64,000 nt of DNA from assembly GCA_022824225.1 (NCBI GenBank), contig JAJEAH010000048.1, forward strand, positions 1 to 64,000. The letters run 5' to 3'. A program made the position numbers and the translations under genes. Source of the stretch: Chloroflexota bacterium (GTDB lineage: Bacteria > Chloroflexota > UBA11872 > VXOZ01). The notes under the pieces are model-generated. The model searched no databases. It worked only from the letters and a program-made list of their open reading frames with translations, and was not told the DNA's origin. Shown piece by piece: positions 41,578 through 50,179 of this stretch; positions within the stretch are counted from its first letter, which is position 1, and every line of letters starts with the position of its first letter.

Positions 41578-42963
41578 TCAGGAGCGGGATACCGTCTGCG
41601 CCGCCTGCGCCGCCGCCTTCGCCGCCTGCGCCGCCGCGGCCACGAACCGATCGATCTCCCTCTGGCCCATGGGCGTGGAGAGCGCGCCCAGCCCCTCTTT
41701 GGAGACGATGACACCGGCGTCCATCAGGCCGCGATGCAGTCCCCGCATGCGCGCCGCTGCCGCCGGATCTTTAGGAATGCTACGGTAATTGACGATGGGC
41801 ACATCCGTCGGCGCCACCAGGATCAACGAACCCGCGCCGCTGATTTGCGCGGCCACACCTGCGTCGGCAAACGCGGCGTTGGCCCGGGCGCGCAGGTCGT
41901 CGCCCAGCGCTTCCAAGCGGTCGAATTCCTCCGGCGGCAATTGGGTCAGGGCGGCGCAGCCCGCGGTTGCCGAGAGCGGATTGCCGCTGTACGTCCCTCC
42001 TGAGGCCAGCGCCGGGGGGCCTTCCGTCGGGTCCAGCAGCGCCATGATTGCGGCGCTGCCGCCCACCGCGCCGATGGGCAGTCCGCCGCCGATGATCTTG
42101 CCGAATACGGTCAGATCGGGATCGCCGCCGTAGCGGGCCGCGCCGCCGTGATAGCTTACGCGAAAGCTGATCACCTCGTCGGAAATGAGGACGATGCCAT
42201 AGTCGCGGGTGATTTCGCGCAGGAACGCAAGAAAGTCATCCTGCGGCAGTGGAAAGCCCGAGCGGTTGCAGAGCGGATCGTAGAGCAGCGCCGCTAACTC
42301 GTGCCCGTGCCGCTCCAGCAGGCGGGTTACAGCTTCGCGGTCGTTGTACGGCAGCGTCAGCACGTCCGACTCCACCGAGTCCGCCAGCCCGCCGCTACTG
42401 GCTACGCTGTGGGGCGCGTGCGCCGGTCCCCAGGCATCCGGCTGCGACGCATAGCTCACCTGCACGTAGTCGTAGTAGCCGTGGTAGAAGCCCTCGAACT
42501 TGGCGATGCGGCTGCGGCCCGTGTACGCCCGCGCCAGCTTCACCGCCAGCATGACCGCCTCAGTCCCGGAGTTGGCAAAGCGGATTTTCTCCAGAGACGG
42601 TACCCGCTCCACCAGCAGGCGCGCGAGTTTGAGCTCAGGCTCCGCGGGCTCCGAAAAGGCCGTGCCGCGCTGCAATTGGTCTACAATCGCCTCGTTGATG
42701 AGCGGGTTGGCGTGGCCGTGAATGAGCGCAGTCATGTTGTTGAGATAGTCGATGCGCTCGACGCCTTCCACGTCGGTCAGGTAGCAGCCGCGCCCGGACT
42801 GGGCGTAGATGGGATACGGTTGATAGTAGTAGTGCAGCCGCGACGTGCCGCCCGGCATGTACTTGGCGGATTCCGCAAAGAGCTTGGCGGTCTCACTGGC
42901 AGGGGGGTGCGCCTCCTGGTCGGGCGCAACCGCAACTGTTTCGAGACTCTGCCGTTGTGCCAT
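41578..42963 (-). CDS. class III aminotransferase, glutamate-1-semialdehyde aminomutase-like (copy 1)
   Basis: A 461-residue PLP enzyme related to HemL. RFANSGTEAVMLAVKLARAY binds the PLP phosphate. ISDEVISFRVSYHGG carries the ring-nitrogen Asp, and TVFGKIIGGGLPIGAVGG holds the Schiff-base Lys289. GTYSGNPLSATAG matches the family. It differs enough from true HemL, and is one of two such genes in the window, so a catabolic aminotransferase or aminomutase is more likely than heme synthesis. ATG 42963 has GGAGG five bases upstream. It is divergent from a GMC oxidoreductase, a common pairing in amine or sugar-alcohol catabolism. Confidence 0.9.
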   Translation of the reverse strand: MAQRQSLETVAVAPDQEAHPPASETAKLFAESAKYMPGGTSRLHYYYQPYPIYAQSGRGCYLTDVEGVERIDYLNNMTALIHGHANPLINEAIVDQLQRGTAFSEPAEPELKLARLLVERVPSLEKIRFANSGTEAVMLAVKLARAYTGRSRIAKFEGFYHGYYDYVQVSYASQPDAWGPAHAPHSVASSGGLADSVESDVLTLPYNDREAVTRLLERHGHELAALLYDPLCNRSGFPLPQDDFLAFLREITRDYGIVLISDEVISFRVSYHGGAARYGGDPDLTVFGKIIGGGLPIGAVGGSAAIMALLDPTEGPPALASGGTYSGNPLSATAGCAALTQLPPEEFDRLEALGDDLRARANAAFADAGVAAQISGAGSLILVAPTDVPIVNYRSIPKDPAAAARMRGLHRGLMDAGVIVSKEGLGALSTPMGQREIDRFVAAAAQAAKAAAQAAQTVSRS

Positions 42964-42998
42964 AGCTACCTCCTCGCACATACGCGGCTACATGGCGA

Positions 42999-43009
42999 TA
43001 GTATACTGG
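42999..43009. promoter_or_regulatory. palindromic AGTATACT in the divergent GSA/GMC gap
   Basis: AGTATACT supplies a TATACT -10-like box on both strands between two divergent genes. Matching -35 boxes are not convincing, so only a bidirectional promoter is suggested. Confidence 0.3.
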
Positions 43010-43141
43010 ATGGGCCGGACTCACACCGGCGGCGCAGCGGCGTCTGGCCGCGATTGGGCGACTGAAACTGACCATCGCAGACCATGCGCAAGACCTGCAA
43101 GAGCTAGCCGCGACTAGCCGAGCCAAGGATTGAACAAGTCA

Positions 43142-44659
43142 ATGCGCACCTCTCCTGAGAATATCCCAACGTATGCAGATGCCGTTGTCATTGGCGGCGG
43201 CACGGGCGGCGCGGCGGTGGCGGGTCTGCTGGCGGAGCGCGGCGACCGGTCGGTGCTGCTGCTGGAGGCAGGGCCCGATTACGGCCCGCGCGCCGGAAAC
43301 CGCTGGCCGCCGGAGTTGCTCCAGGGGCGGGTGGTTGCCCGCACCCACGATTGGTCGTATACCAGCGCCGCGGCCAACGGCCAACCGGATCATGTGCTCC
43401 AGCGGGCCAAGGTGGTGGGCGGCTGCTCGGCGCACAACGGCTGCATCGCGATCTGGGGCAGCCGCGCGGACTACGACGGCTGGGCGGCGGCGGGCAACAC
43501 GGGTTGGTCTGCCGCCGATGTGCTGCCGGCATTTCGGCGCGCTATGTCGCGCCTGCGCGTGCGTGAGTTCACGGCGGAGGAGACGACTCCCTTCCATGGC
43601 GCGTGCCTGGCGGCCATGATTGCATGCGGTATTCCGCTTACGGCGGACCTGAACGACCTGGAGGAAGACACGGGCGCGGCGCTGGCGCCGGTCAACATTC
43701 AGGACGACATTCGCTGGAGCACCGCCTTTGCCTACCTGGACCCGGTGCGGGAGCGAGGCGCGCTGACCGTACTGGGCGAAGCCCTCGTCGACAAGATCAT
43801 CCTACGCGGCGGGCGGGCAGTCGCTGTGGACGTGATCCACCGGGGCGCACGGCGAACCATAGAGGCGGGACAAATCGTGCTCTGCGCCGGCGCGTACGGC
43901 TCGCCCGCCGTGCTGCTGCGCTCCGGCATCGGCCCGGCGGCGGAGCTTGCCCGGCTCAACATATCCGTGGCTTTGGACCTGCCGGGCGTTGGCCGCAACC
44001 TGCACGACCACTCCGGCGTGACCATGCTGCACCACGGCACGCCGCTGTTCGACGCTCAGATGGCCGACTTCATGGCCGCGGGCAAGACCGTCTTCACCGA
44101 ACAAAGCCTCGCCAAGGCGCGCAGCCGCCACTGCCGGGAGGCGTTCGACCTGCACGTCGCGCCGGTTACTGCCGCCGCGCCGGACGCGGACGGCCGCTGG
44201 GAGATTTCGATGTATGCGGCGCACATGGCGCCGCAGTCCCGGGGCCGCCTGACGCTGCGGGACGCCAATCCCCACAGCAGTCCCGTCATCGATACCGGCT
44301 ACTTCACCGATCCCGGCGGCAATGATCTGGCGTCGCTGCTGGACGGAGTCGCGCTAACCAGGGAAATTGCCCGGACGCAGCCGCTCGCCGCGTTGATCGG
44401 TGAAGAGCGTGCGGCAACCGCCGGCATGGTGTCCGTCGAGGATCTGCGCCGCCACAGCCTCCACTACTTCCATCCGGTCGGCACGTGCAAGATGGGCCCC
44501 GCCTCAGATCCCACGGCGGTGGTGGACGCCGCTGGGAAAGTCCACGGCTTGGAGGCGCTCCACGTGATAGACGCCGCCGTCATGCCCACCGTGCCCCGCG
44601 CCAACACCAACCTGCCGACGCTGATGCTCGCGGAGCGCATCGTCGCGGGACTCAGCTAG
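43142..44659 (+). CDS. GMC-family FAD oxidoreductase
   Basis: A 505-residue flavoprotein of the glucose-methanol-choline family, which oxidises alcohol groups of small substrates. DAVVIGGGTGGAAVAGLLAE binds the ADP part of FAD. VVGGCSAHNGCIAIWGSRAD is the second GMC motif with the flavin contact. LCAGAYGSPAVLLRSGIGPA is signature 2. LHYFHPVGTCKMGP holds the catalytic His, and PTVPRANTNLPTLMLAERI the second His/Asn position (here Asn). ATG 43142 and TTG 43130 are both possible starts. No signal peptide, so probably cytoplasmic. The substrate may be linked to the divergent aminotransferase. Confidence 0.93.
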   Translation: MRTSPENIPTYADAVVIGGGTGGAAVAGLLAERGDRSVLLLEAGPDYGPRAGNRWPPELLQGRVVARTHDWSYTSAAANGQPDHVLQRAKVVGGCSAHNGCIAIWGSRADYDGWAAAGNTGWSAADVLPAFRRAMSRLRVREFTAEETTPFHGACLAAMIACGIPLTADLNDLEEDTGAALAPVNIQDDIRWSTAFAYLDPVRERGALTVLGEALVDKIILRGGRAVAVDVIHRGARRTIEAGQIVLCAGAYGSPAVLLRSGIGPAAELARLNISVALDLPGVGRNLHDHSGVTMLHHGTPLFDAQMADFMAAGKTVFTEQSLAKARSRHCREAFDLHVAPVTAAAPDADGRWEISMYAAHMAPQSRGRLTLRDANPHSSPVIDTGYFTDPGGNDLASLLDGVALTREIARTQPLAALIGEERAATAGMVSVEDLRRHSLHYFHPVGTCKMGPASDPTAVVDAAGKVHGLEALHVIDAAVMPTVPRANTNLPTLMLAERIVAGLS

Positions 44660-44830
44660 GAACACGCAGGTTGGGAATGGCGCCGTTTGGCGTTCCCGTC
44701 CACTTGCCGGCTGGACTTTGCGCACGGCGTGCCCGGAGACGGTCCAGTGCCGCGCTAGCGGCCTTGGGGGCGAAGCCAAGCGCGCGGTTTCCCCGTGCGG
44801 CACTGCTATGACGCGGCATTGCTACGGCGC

Positions 44831-44878
44831 AGTACTGCCATGGCGAAGTACTGCCATGGCGAAGTACTTCCATGGAAG
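44831..44878. repeat. 16-bp tandem repeat, three units
   Basis: AGTACTGCCATGGCGA occurs twice perfectly, then a diverged AGTACTTCCATGGAAG. Each unit contains the palindrome CCATGG. Confidence 0.85.
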
Positions 44879-44890
44879 TAGGCGCTCATA

Positions 44891-44922
44891 CGTTCGCCCT
44901 GAGCATCGTCGAAGGGTGAACG
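44891..44922. repeat. F1 dispersed palindrome, compact form
   Basis: Identical over 32 bases to the copy at 4062-4093 (CGTTCGCCCTGAGCATCGTC followed by GAAGGGTGAACG). Confidence 0.9.
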
Positions 44923-44975
44923 CCAGCGGCATTGGGAAACGCTCGTATCCGCCGCCTGCACGCGCCGACATCCGC

Positions 44976-45047
44976 GTGAACGCCGCCTTGGCCGTGAACG
45001 CTGCCTTGGCAGTGACCGCTGCCTTGGCAGTGAGCGCCGCCGCGGCA
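44976..45047. repeat. 18-bp tandem repeat, four units
   Basis: Units of the form GTGAACGCTGCCTTGGCA. The length is a multiple of three, giving a VNAALA peptide repeat in one frame, but no start or ribosome site supports translation. Confidence 0.85.
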
Positions 45048-45533
45048 ATGGGAACTACCCAAAGCAGCAGCGCTAGCGCCCGCACCAGAGGTGAACGCCC
45101 GATATTGCGGGCTATACAGCTATCAGCACACGTCTCTCCGTATACTGTTTCGACAAGGGCTGCGCGAATTCCGCTCAGCGCGAACGGAGAGATGAAAGTC
45201 ACTTTCATGCCCTAGTGCGGACCTGGCAAGGCCGTGGTGAGTCCCGTGGTGTGCTGCCCCGCGCCGGGCTGACCTAGTCTCACTGTGCGGAACCACGTTC
45301 TACCCAGATTTTTCTGCATGCCATACCTCCACACCGCCACGGCCGCAAGCTGAGACCGTCTATTGGATGTCGCCAACTTGCGCCACTAGATCTTTCTTTC
45401 TCCGCCGCCAAGAAAATCTGAGAAAAGTACTGACAAATCTCCTTAGCTTGTTGTAGTGTGAAGCTAGGAGGACGGTCACTATTGCAGTATTTTCGGGCCA
45501 TTGCAAGCTTCCGATTGCACAGCGGTATTCCCC

Positions 45534-46352
45534 ATGTTCGTCCAACGGCAGACCACGAGTGAAACGACGCTACCCGGGCCTTTGATGGCCGGCTTGGGCG
45601 AGGTCCGGATACTCCATCCCCCTGGAACTTTCGCCCTGTCGCCGGCAAGCCTCATCTCTATCGAGGCGATCGTGAGGAACCAAGACCTGCTCAAGGGCAT
45701 CGGGCTGGACTGGGGCACCGGCACCGGGTGTCTAGCGATCGCAGCCGCAAGAGTCGCCAGCGTTCATCACGTAACCGGCCTGGACATCAGCGAGGCGAGC
45801 GTGGCGATCGCGCGCGAGAACGCGTCGCTGAACGCGGTTGCCGACAAGACGTCGTTCTTCGTCTCTGACTCATACGCGCCTGTGGACCGGCGCGAGCGGC
45901 AAACGCTCGCATCTCTGACCGGGTGCGTGAACTTCGTAGTCTCGAATCCCCCTGCCAGCGAACACGACGACGGCTTCGGCTTCCGACGAGAAGTGCTCAG
46001 AGGCGCGCGAACGTATCTGGCGGACGGTGGCGTTGTATTTCTCGGCGGATCGTCTCGCTACGGCCAGAGAGCGAAGCGCATATGCGACGAGATGCCTGAG
46101 TATAGCTACGGCGGAATCCTCTCCAGCACCGGTTGGATCCCCTTCGACCTTACCCGGCCCGACTACCTGCGCTATATGCGCCAGTACGCTGCCGAGGAGG
46201 ATCGCGGCGGTCTGACCTACCGCTTCCAATGCAACGCCGTACATGCGGGAGAGCCTATCGACGCGCGGCGCGCCCTTTCGCTCTTCTTTGCGGCCGGGCT
46301 CATGCCGTACATGGACTGGGAAATGCACCTGTTCACGTACGGCGGAAAGTAG
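45534..46352 (+). CDS. class I SAM-dependent methyltransferase (HemK/PrmC-like motif)
   Basis: A 272-residue methyltransferase. GIGLDWGTGTGCLAIAAARV is motif I and VTGLDISEASVAIARENAS binds the SAM ribose. VNFVVSNPPASEHDDGFGF is the N-P-P-x active-site motif seen in enzymes methylating amide or planar amine groups; the last residue is Ala rather than the usual Tyr. The N-terminal 50 residues (GEVRILHPPGTFALSPASLI) resemble the substrate region of small-molecule or peptide N-methyltransferases. The start is taken at ATG 45534 without a strong ribosome site; TTG 45501 is also open. The target is unknown. Confidence 0.8.
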   Translation: MFVQRQTTSETTLPGPLMAGLGEVRILHPPGTFALSPASLISIEAIVRNQDLLKGIGLDWGTGTGCLAIAAARVASVHHVTGLDISEASVAIARENASLNAVADKTSFFVSDSYAPVDRRERQTLASLTGCVNFVVSNPPASEHDDGFGFRREVLRGARTYLADGGVVFLGGSSRYGQRAKRICDEMPEYSYGGILSSTGWIPFDLTRPDYLRYMRQYAAEEDRGGLTYRFQCNAVHAGEPIDARRALSLFFAAGLMPYMDWEMHLFTYGGK

Positions 46353-46594
46353 GCGGGCCCGCATTCCGGCAGCGCGGTTTCCGGTTACGGCGGGTTGGGC
46401 CCGGCTAAGCAGCCCGCGCTTGATCCCCTGGATAGGGTCTTAAGGAAGCCTGTGGCCGCCAAGCGGTTGCACGCCCCGTAACGGCCGGACGACAGCGTTT
46501 GCTTTAGAGCAGGCCATGGGTTAGATTAGCCACGACGTGCGAGGGTCTTCTGCGGGTTTGGGGTGGATGTGGCTATGCCCTTGAGGAGAGCACC

Positions 46595-47403
46595 GTGAGA
46601 GTAGACCGCGGCCAGTTCATGGATCAGGGGTTTCTGGTCTTACGCAATCTCATTCCGCCGGACAGACTCGCTGCCATGCGCGCCAGTTGCGAGACCATGC
46701 TGGAGCGGCAGAAGCTGAATTGGGCGCGGGAGCGCGGGCCGGACGACCCGCCGGGCGGCGAGTACGAGACGTCTCGCCAACCCCGCGTCACGTTGGCGCG
46801 TCCGGGCCTCATCGACGCCAAGACCGCCAATGTCGTGGAGGGGTTCTGGGTCGCCGACGAGACCCTGGAGATCGCCAGCCAACTCCTCTGCGAACCGGAG
46901 CCGTGCATTAGCGAAATGATGATGATGTGCAATCCCGTCCGCGACCGGCCCGGCGGCACAGGCTGGCACCGGGACGTTCATCCGGCGGACATGGCCCCGC
47001 TGGACGCGCTCACGGCGGAGGCCATGAAAAACGGCCCGCGCTACACGCAGTGGAACGTGCCGCTCTACGACGATAGCGTGCTGTGGGTCCTACCCGGCAG
47101 CCACCGCCGCAGCACCGACTAGGAACGCGCCGAATTGTTGCAAGACCGCGCCGGGGCCGTCACCGGCGGCATTGAACGCCGGTGATGGCGTGATATAACA
47201 ACTACCTGAACCACACCGGCAGCAACTATACCGCCAAGACGCGGCGCGCCCTGCTCGGCGGCCATGCCATTTACGGCGCCTACCCGGAGCTTGGCTTTGC
47301 CGAACATTTGGCGCCGTGGGCGCGTGCGGCGCGCGGCTTCATAGAGCAATGGCAGCGCTCCAGTAATCGCGAGCCGGCTGCCCGTTCGCCGCCGGTTGCT
47401 TGA
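46595..47403 (+). pseudogene. broken phytanoyl-CoA dioxygenase (PhyH) family gene
   Basis: A Fe(II)/2-oxoglutarate oxygenase gene split by several lesions. The first 175 codons read as a normal PhyH N-terminus, with GTGWHRDVHP providing the metal-binding His and Asp, and stop at TAG after SHRRSTD. The frame past the stop continues recognisably (ERAELLQDRAGAVTGGIE). It then lacks a few codons and shifts frame, and the last part reads NNYLNHTGSNYTAKTRRALL and on to a TGA at 47401-47403. That part carries the distal metal-binding His (NHTG). At least one nonsense mutation, one small deletion and one frameshift are needed. Similar oxygenases are very numerous in related genomes, so loss of one copy may be tolerated. 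Confidence 0.85.
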
Positions 47404-47531
47404 ACAATCGGAAACCTTGCCCTGTATCTCCTTCTTGTATTACCCTCTTGTGGCATTCGCAAGCAGATTCGCAACAGACAGCGAAACCGAGGCCGATTTC
47501 GGTGGGTGGGTAGGTTATACGGGTGGGCAGG

Positions 47532-47537
47532 TATAAT
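47532..47537 (+). promoter_or_regulatory. TATAAT -10 box before the Cache lipoprotein gene
   Basis: A perfect TATAAT about 70 bases before GTG 47608. No good -35 is seen. A G-rich stretch (GGTGGGTGGGTAGG, then GGGTGGG) lies immediately upstream. Confidence 0.4.
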
Positions 47538-47607
47538 TGAAGCAGTAAGTCGGATGAAGAAACGAGAACAAAGTGATGAATGCAGCATCTCAATGAGGAG
47601 GTCTTCT

Positions 47608-49251
47608 GTGATTGGCCGGATACGACGTAGTATTACGGTAGCCTTAGCCCTTGCGGCGCTCATGGTCGCCGTTTCCTGTAGTGTGCGCGTGATCGAGCCG
47701 CCGCCGGATCCGGCGGAGGATTCCGCCGCATTTACGCAGTATTTCGTGGAACAGGCGATTGCGTTCTACGAGGCGAACGGACTGCAAGCGACCATCGACT
47801 TCTACAACACGATGGAGAGCGTGAATGGCGCGTGGTACGTTTTCATCTCGGACGAGAACGACATCATGCGCGCCCATGCCGCCGTGCCGGCCAACGTGGG
47901 GTTGCATGCCGATCAGATTTTGGGGCCGGGCGGATACCCCGCGGGAACACAGGTAGCCGCGGCGGCCACTGCAGAGGGCGCCTGGACTACCTACACCTAT
48001 ATAAATCCGGCAACGGAGGCATTTCAGACGAAGCACTCGTGGGTGGTGCGGCATGACGGTCTGGTCTTTGGCTCCGGTTGGTATGAGGATGGACCGTCGA
48101 AAGATGACCCGGCGGCCTATACACAGGAGTTCGTGGCCCAGGCGGTCCGGCTGTATGAGGCTGTTGGGTTAGCAGACACGGTAGCGTACTACAACACGCC
48201 GGACAGCATTGACGGTCAATGGTACGTCTTCGTCTTCGATGAAAACGACACCATGCTCGCCCATGCCGCCGTGCCGGCGAACGTGGGACTCCACGCCGAC
48301 CAGATTTTGGGGCCGGGCGGCTATCCCGCGGGCGCGCAGGTAGTGGCGGCGGCGGCTGACGAAGGCGCGTGGACGGACTACGCGTACGTCAACCCATCAA
48401 CCGGCGCATTCGAATCTAAGCACTCGTGGGTGGTGCGGCACGAAGGGCTCGTCTTCGGCTCGGGCTGGTATGAAGACGGCGCGTCGAAGTCCGATCCGGC
48501 GGCGTACACCCAGGCATTCGTGGCGCAGGCTATGCGGCTCTACGACGCCGTTGGGCGCGAAGACGCATTTGCCTATTACAACTCGCCGGAAAGCGTAGAC
48601 GAGGACTGGTACGTCTTCATCGTGGATGAAGACGAAAACACCATCGTGCACCCCACCCGTCCTGAATTGAGAGGCACTTCCCCGAAGACACGCGTTGACG
48701 TGCGCGGCAAGGCGTATGGCGAGGAGCTCGTTCTCGCGACGGCGGACGGCATCTGGGTAGACTACTATTTCCTCAATCCCGCAACCGGCTATGAGGAGCA
48801 GAAACACGCTTGGGCGGTCAAGCACGATGGCCTGATCTTCGTCTCCGGTTGGTACGTGCGTGCCGAGGCGGAGGACGATGCAACGTATACCCAGTCCTTC
48901 GTGCACCGCGCCATCCAGCGGTACGACGCGCAAGGTCGCGAAGCCGCCCTCGAGTTCTTTAGCTCAGAGCAGAGCGTGCAGGGCCAGTGGTACGTGTTCG
49001 TGCTCGACGAGAACCAAGTCACTATCGCCCACCCCAATCCGGAGCACATCGGCCGCACCCGTGAGCAACGCATCGACACGCGCGGCTACGACTACGGCGC
49101 GGAGTTCCTGACCGCGACCGCGGAAGGCAAGTGGGTTGACTACGAGTTCCAGGACCCGGAGGCCGACCAAGAACGCCTGAAGCACACGTGGATCATCCAG
49201 CACGACGGGCTTTACTTTGGCTCGGGCTGGTATGAAGACGTAGGCGAATAA
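47608..49251 (+). CDS. lipoprotein with four tandem single-Cache-like sensor domains
   Basis: A 547-residue exported protein. GTG 47608 is chosen because AGGAGGT stands six bases before it and it begins a clean signal peptide (RRSITVALALAALMVAVSCS) with a lipobox-like AVSC. Four repeats of about 130 residues follow. Each starts T-x-x-F-V-x-x-A-x-x-x-Y and has W-Y-V-F-x-x-D-E-N, then H-x-W-x-V-x-H-D-G-L-x-F-x-S-G-W-Y. This matches single-Cache ligand-sensing domains normally found singly in receptors. Repeats 1 and 2 share an identical 20-residue-plus stretch (AHAAVPANVGLHADQILGPG), showing recent duplication; 3 and 4 are diverged. No kinase or chemotaxis module is attached. A ligand-capturing surface lipoprotein is likely. 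Confidence 0.8.
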   Translation: MIGRIRRSITVALALAALMVAVSCSVRVIEPPPDPAEDSAAFTQYFVEQAIAFYEANGLQATIDFYNTMESVNGAWYVFISDENDIMRAHAAVPANVGLHADQILGPGGYPAGTQVAAAATAEGAWTTYTYINPATEAFQTKHSWVVRHDGLVFGSGWYEDGPSKDDPAAYTQEFVAQAVRLYEAVGLADTVAYYNTPDSIDGQWYVFVFDENDTMLAHAAVPANVGLHADQILGPGGYPAGAQVVAAAADEGAWTDYAYVNPSTGAFESKHSWVVRHEGLVFGSGWYEDGASKSDPAAYTQAFVAQAMRLYDAVGREDAFAYYNSPESVDEDWYVFIVDEDENTIVHPTRPELRGTSPKTRVDVRGKAYGEELVLATADGIWVDYYFLNPATGYEEQKHAWAVKHDGLIFVSGWYVRAEAEDDATYTQSFVHRAIQRYDAQGREAALEFFSSEQSVQGQWYVFVLDENQVTIAHPNPEHIGRTREQRIDTRGYDYGAEFLTATAEGKWVDYEFQDPEADQERLKHTWIIQHDGLYFGSGWYEDVGE

Positions 49252-49303
49252 GGGGGGAGACGCGGCGCAAGGAACCGCCTGTGTACAAAAAGGGCCACGT
49301 GAA

Positions 49304-49338
49304 ACGCGCGGCGGGCGCAGCAAGCGCCTGCCGCGCGT
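49304..49338 (+). terminator. very stable hairpin after the Cache lipoprotein gene
   Basis: ACGCGCGGCGGGCGC pairs with GCGCCTGCCGCGCGT at 14 of 15 positions around a 5-base loop, 50 bases after the stop. It is followed by CCTCTTGCT rather than a long T-run, so termination is probable but not certain. Confidence 0.6.
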
Positions 49339-49699
49339 CCTCTTGCTGCCGCCTCAACGGACGCGAGTGGCGGCTATGCGCTTGCTGTTGTTTCCATCGG
49401 ACGGTGCGAAATTCTATTCTTGGCGCATATCTGGGAAAAGTCTGGGGGCGCTGCAGGAGCGGAGTCCTGAGGGAGCGGCGCGACCTTGCAGCGCCGGGCT
49501 GCGCGGCAGTCCGCGCCGGCCGCGGCCGCCACCCGCCAAACTCTCGTGTGCAGCGTAGAGGGGGATTAGTAGATTTGGGCTCAGGCTATAGAGATGCGAG
49601 TGTCAACATGTAAAGCCACTTCCCGACATGTCATTTTTGTGTTGTAGAAGGCGGTGAGACGGGGAGGGGGTGAAGAGGTAGCGCGAAGGGTGTATCGAA

Positions 49700-49803
49700 T
49701 GTCATTCCGAACGGAGCACAGCGCAGTGAGGAGTCTAAGGAGCCGCGCCAAGCGGGCGGCACGTTGCGGGGGCGCTAGATTCCTCGCAGGGCTCGGAATG
49801 ACA
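49700..49803. mobile_element. F3 MITE-like element, copy 1 (104 bp)
   Basis: Ends TGTCATTCCGA and TCGGAATGACA are perfect inverted repeats of 11 bases. The interior contains GAGGAGTCTAAGG and TAGATTCCTCGCAGGGCTCG, typical of the GTCATTCTGAG dispersed family. Confidence 0.75.
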
Positions 49804-49878
49804 AAAGACAGGGAACGCACAGCCATGCCACGCCGAACGCAGCACGCGCCCACGCCAAACCGAACGCTGCACCCCCAA

Positions 49879-49970
49879 TGTCATTCTGAGGAGCGTAGCG
49901 ACGAAGAATCTCGTGTGCAGGGGATTCTCAGATTCCGCGAACCCTGTTCGACGCTGCACTCGGCATGACA
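49879..49970. mobile_element. F3 MITE-like element, copy 2 (92 bp)
   Basis: Ends TGTCATTCTGAG and CTCGGCATGACA are inverted with two mismatches. The interior reads GCGACGAAGAATCTCGTGTG. Same family as copy 1 but diverged. Confidence 0.75.
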
Positions 49971-50179
49971 AAGAACGTGGCCCCGTGACGATGTCAAGTC
50001 TATATCTACTGATTCCCGCGTAGAGAATGAGCGCGCAGTCCGGTTGCCTTCGCTATAATGGGCCGTAACCCACGCGCAAACGGCGCGTAACGGATTCGGC
50101 TTGGCACAGTTGTCGCAGCCAAGAGCACGACCCTTGGCTCGCGGGCAGCGGCAGAGATCGCGGAGAAAGGGGAGCGGAA

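Larger units (their letters stand above)
44660..45533. other. 874-bp gap with tandem and dispersed repeats
   Basis: No supportable gene. It contains a 16-bp triple repeat, an F1 palindrome, an 18-bp fourfold repeat and a degenerate F1 pair near 45149-45187. The 122-aa minus-strand ORF at 45280-45648 overlaps the methyltransferase start and has no family features. Confidence 0.6.
49339..50179. other. gap with two F3 elements and the promoter region of the ceramidase-like gene
   Basis: No supportable gene; the 110-aa ORF at 49281-49613 crosses the hairpin and has no family features. TATAAT at 50054-50059 (in TTCGCTATAATGGG) is a likely -10 for the gene at 50180. A similar TTCGCTACAATAG lies near 52798-52810 before the second GSA gene. 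Confidence 0.55.

Noticed and set aside
44718-45215. 165-aa ORF containing VNAALA repeats
   Set aside because: The peptide repeat reflects the 18-bp DNA repeat; the ORF also runs through an F1 palindrome and lacks a ribosome site.
45280-45648. 122-aa minus-strand ORF overlapping the methyltransferase start
   Set aside because: No domain features; the overlapping plus-strand gene has clear methyltransferase motifs.
47501-47531. G-rich tract before the Cache gene as a G-quadruplex regulator
   Set aside because: Only four short G-runs with one long loop; too weak to call without experimental support.
49281-49613. 110-aa Cys/Arg-rich ORF after the Cache gene
   Set aside because: It spans the terminator hairpin and has no coding bias or homology I recognise.
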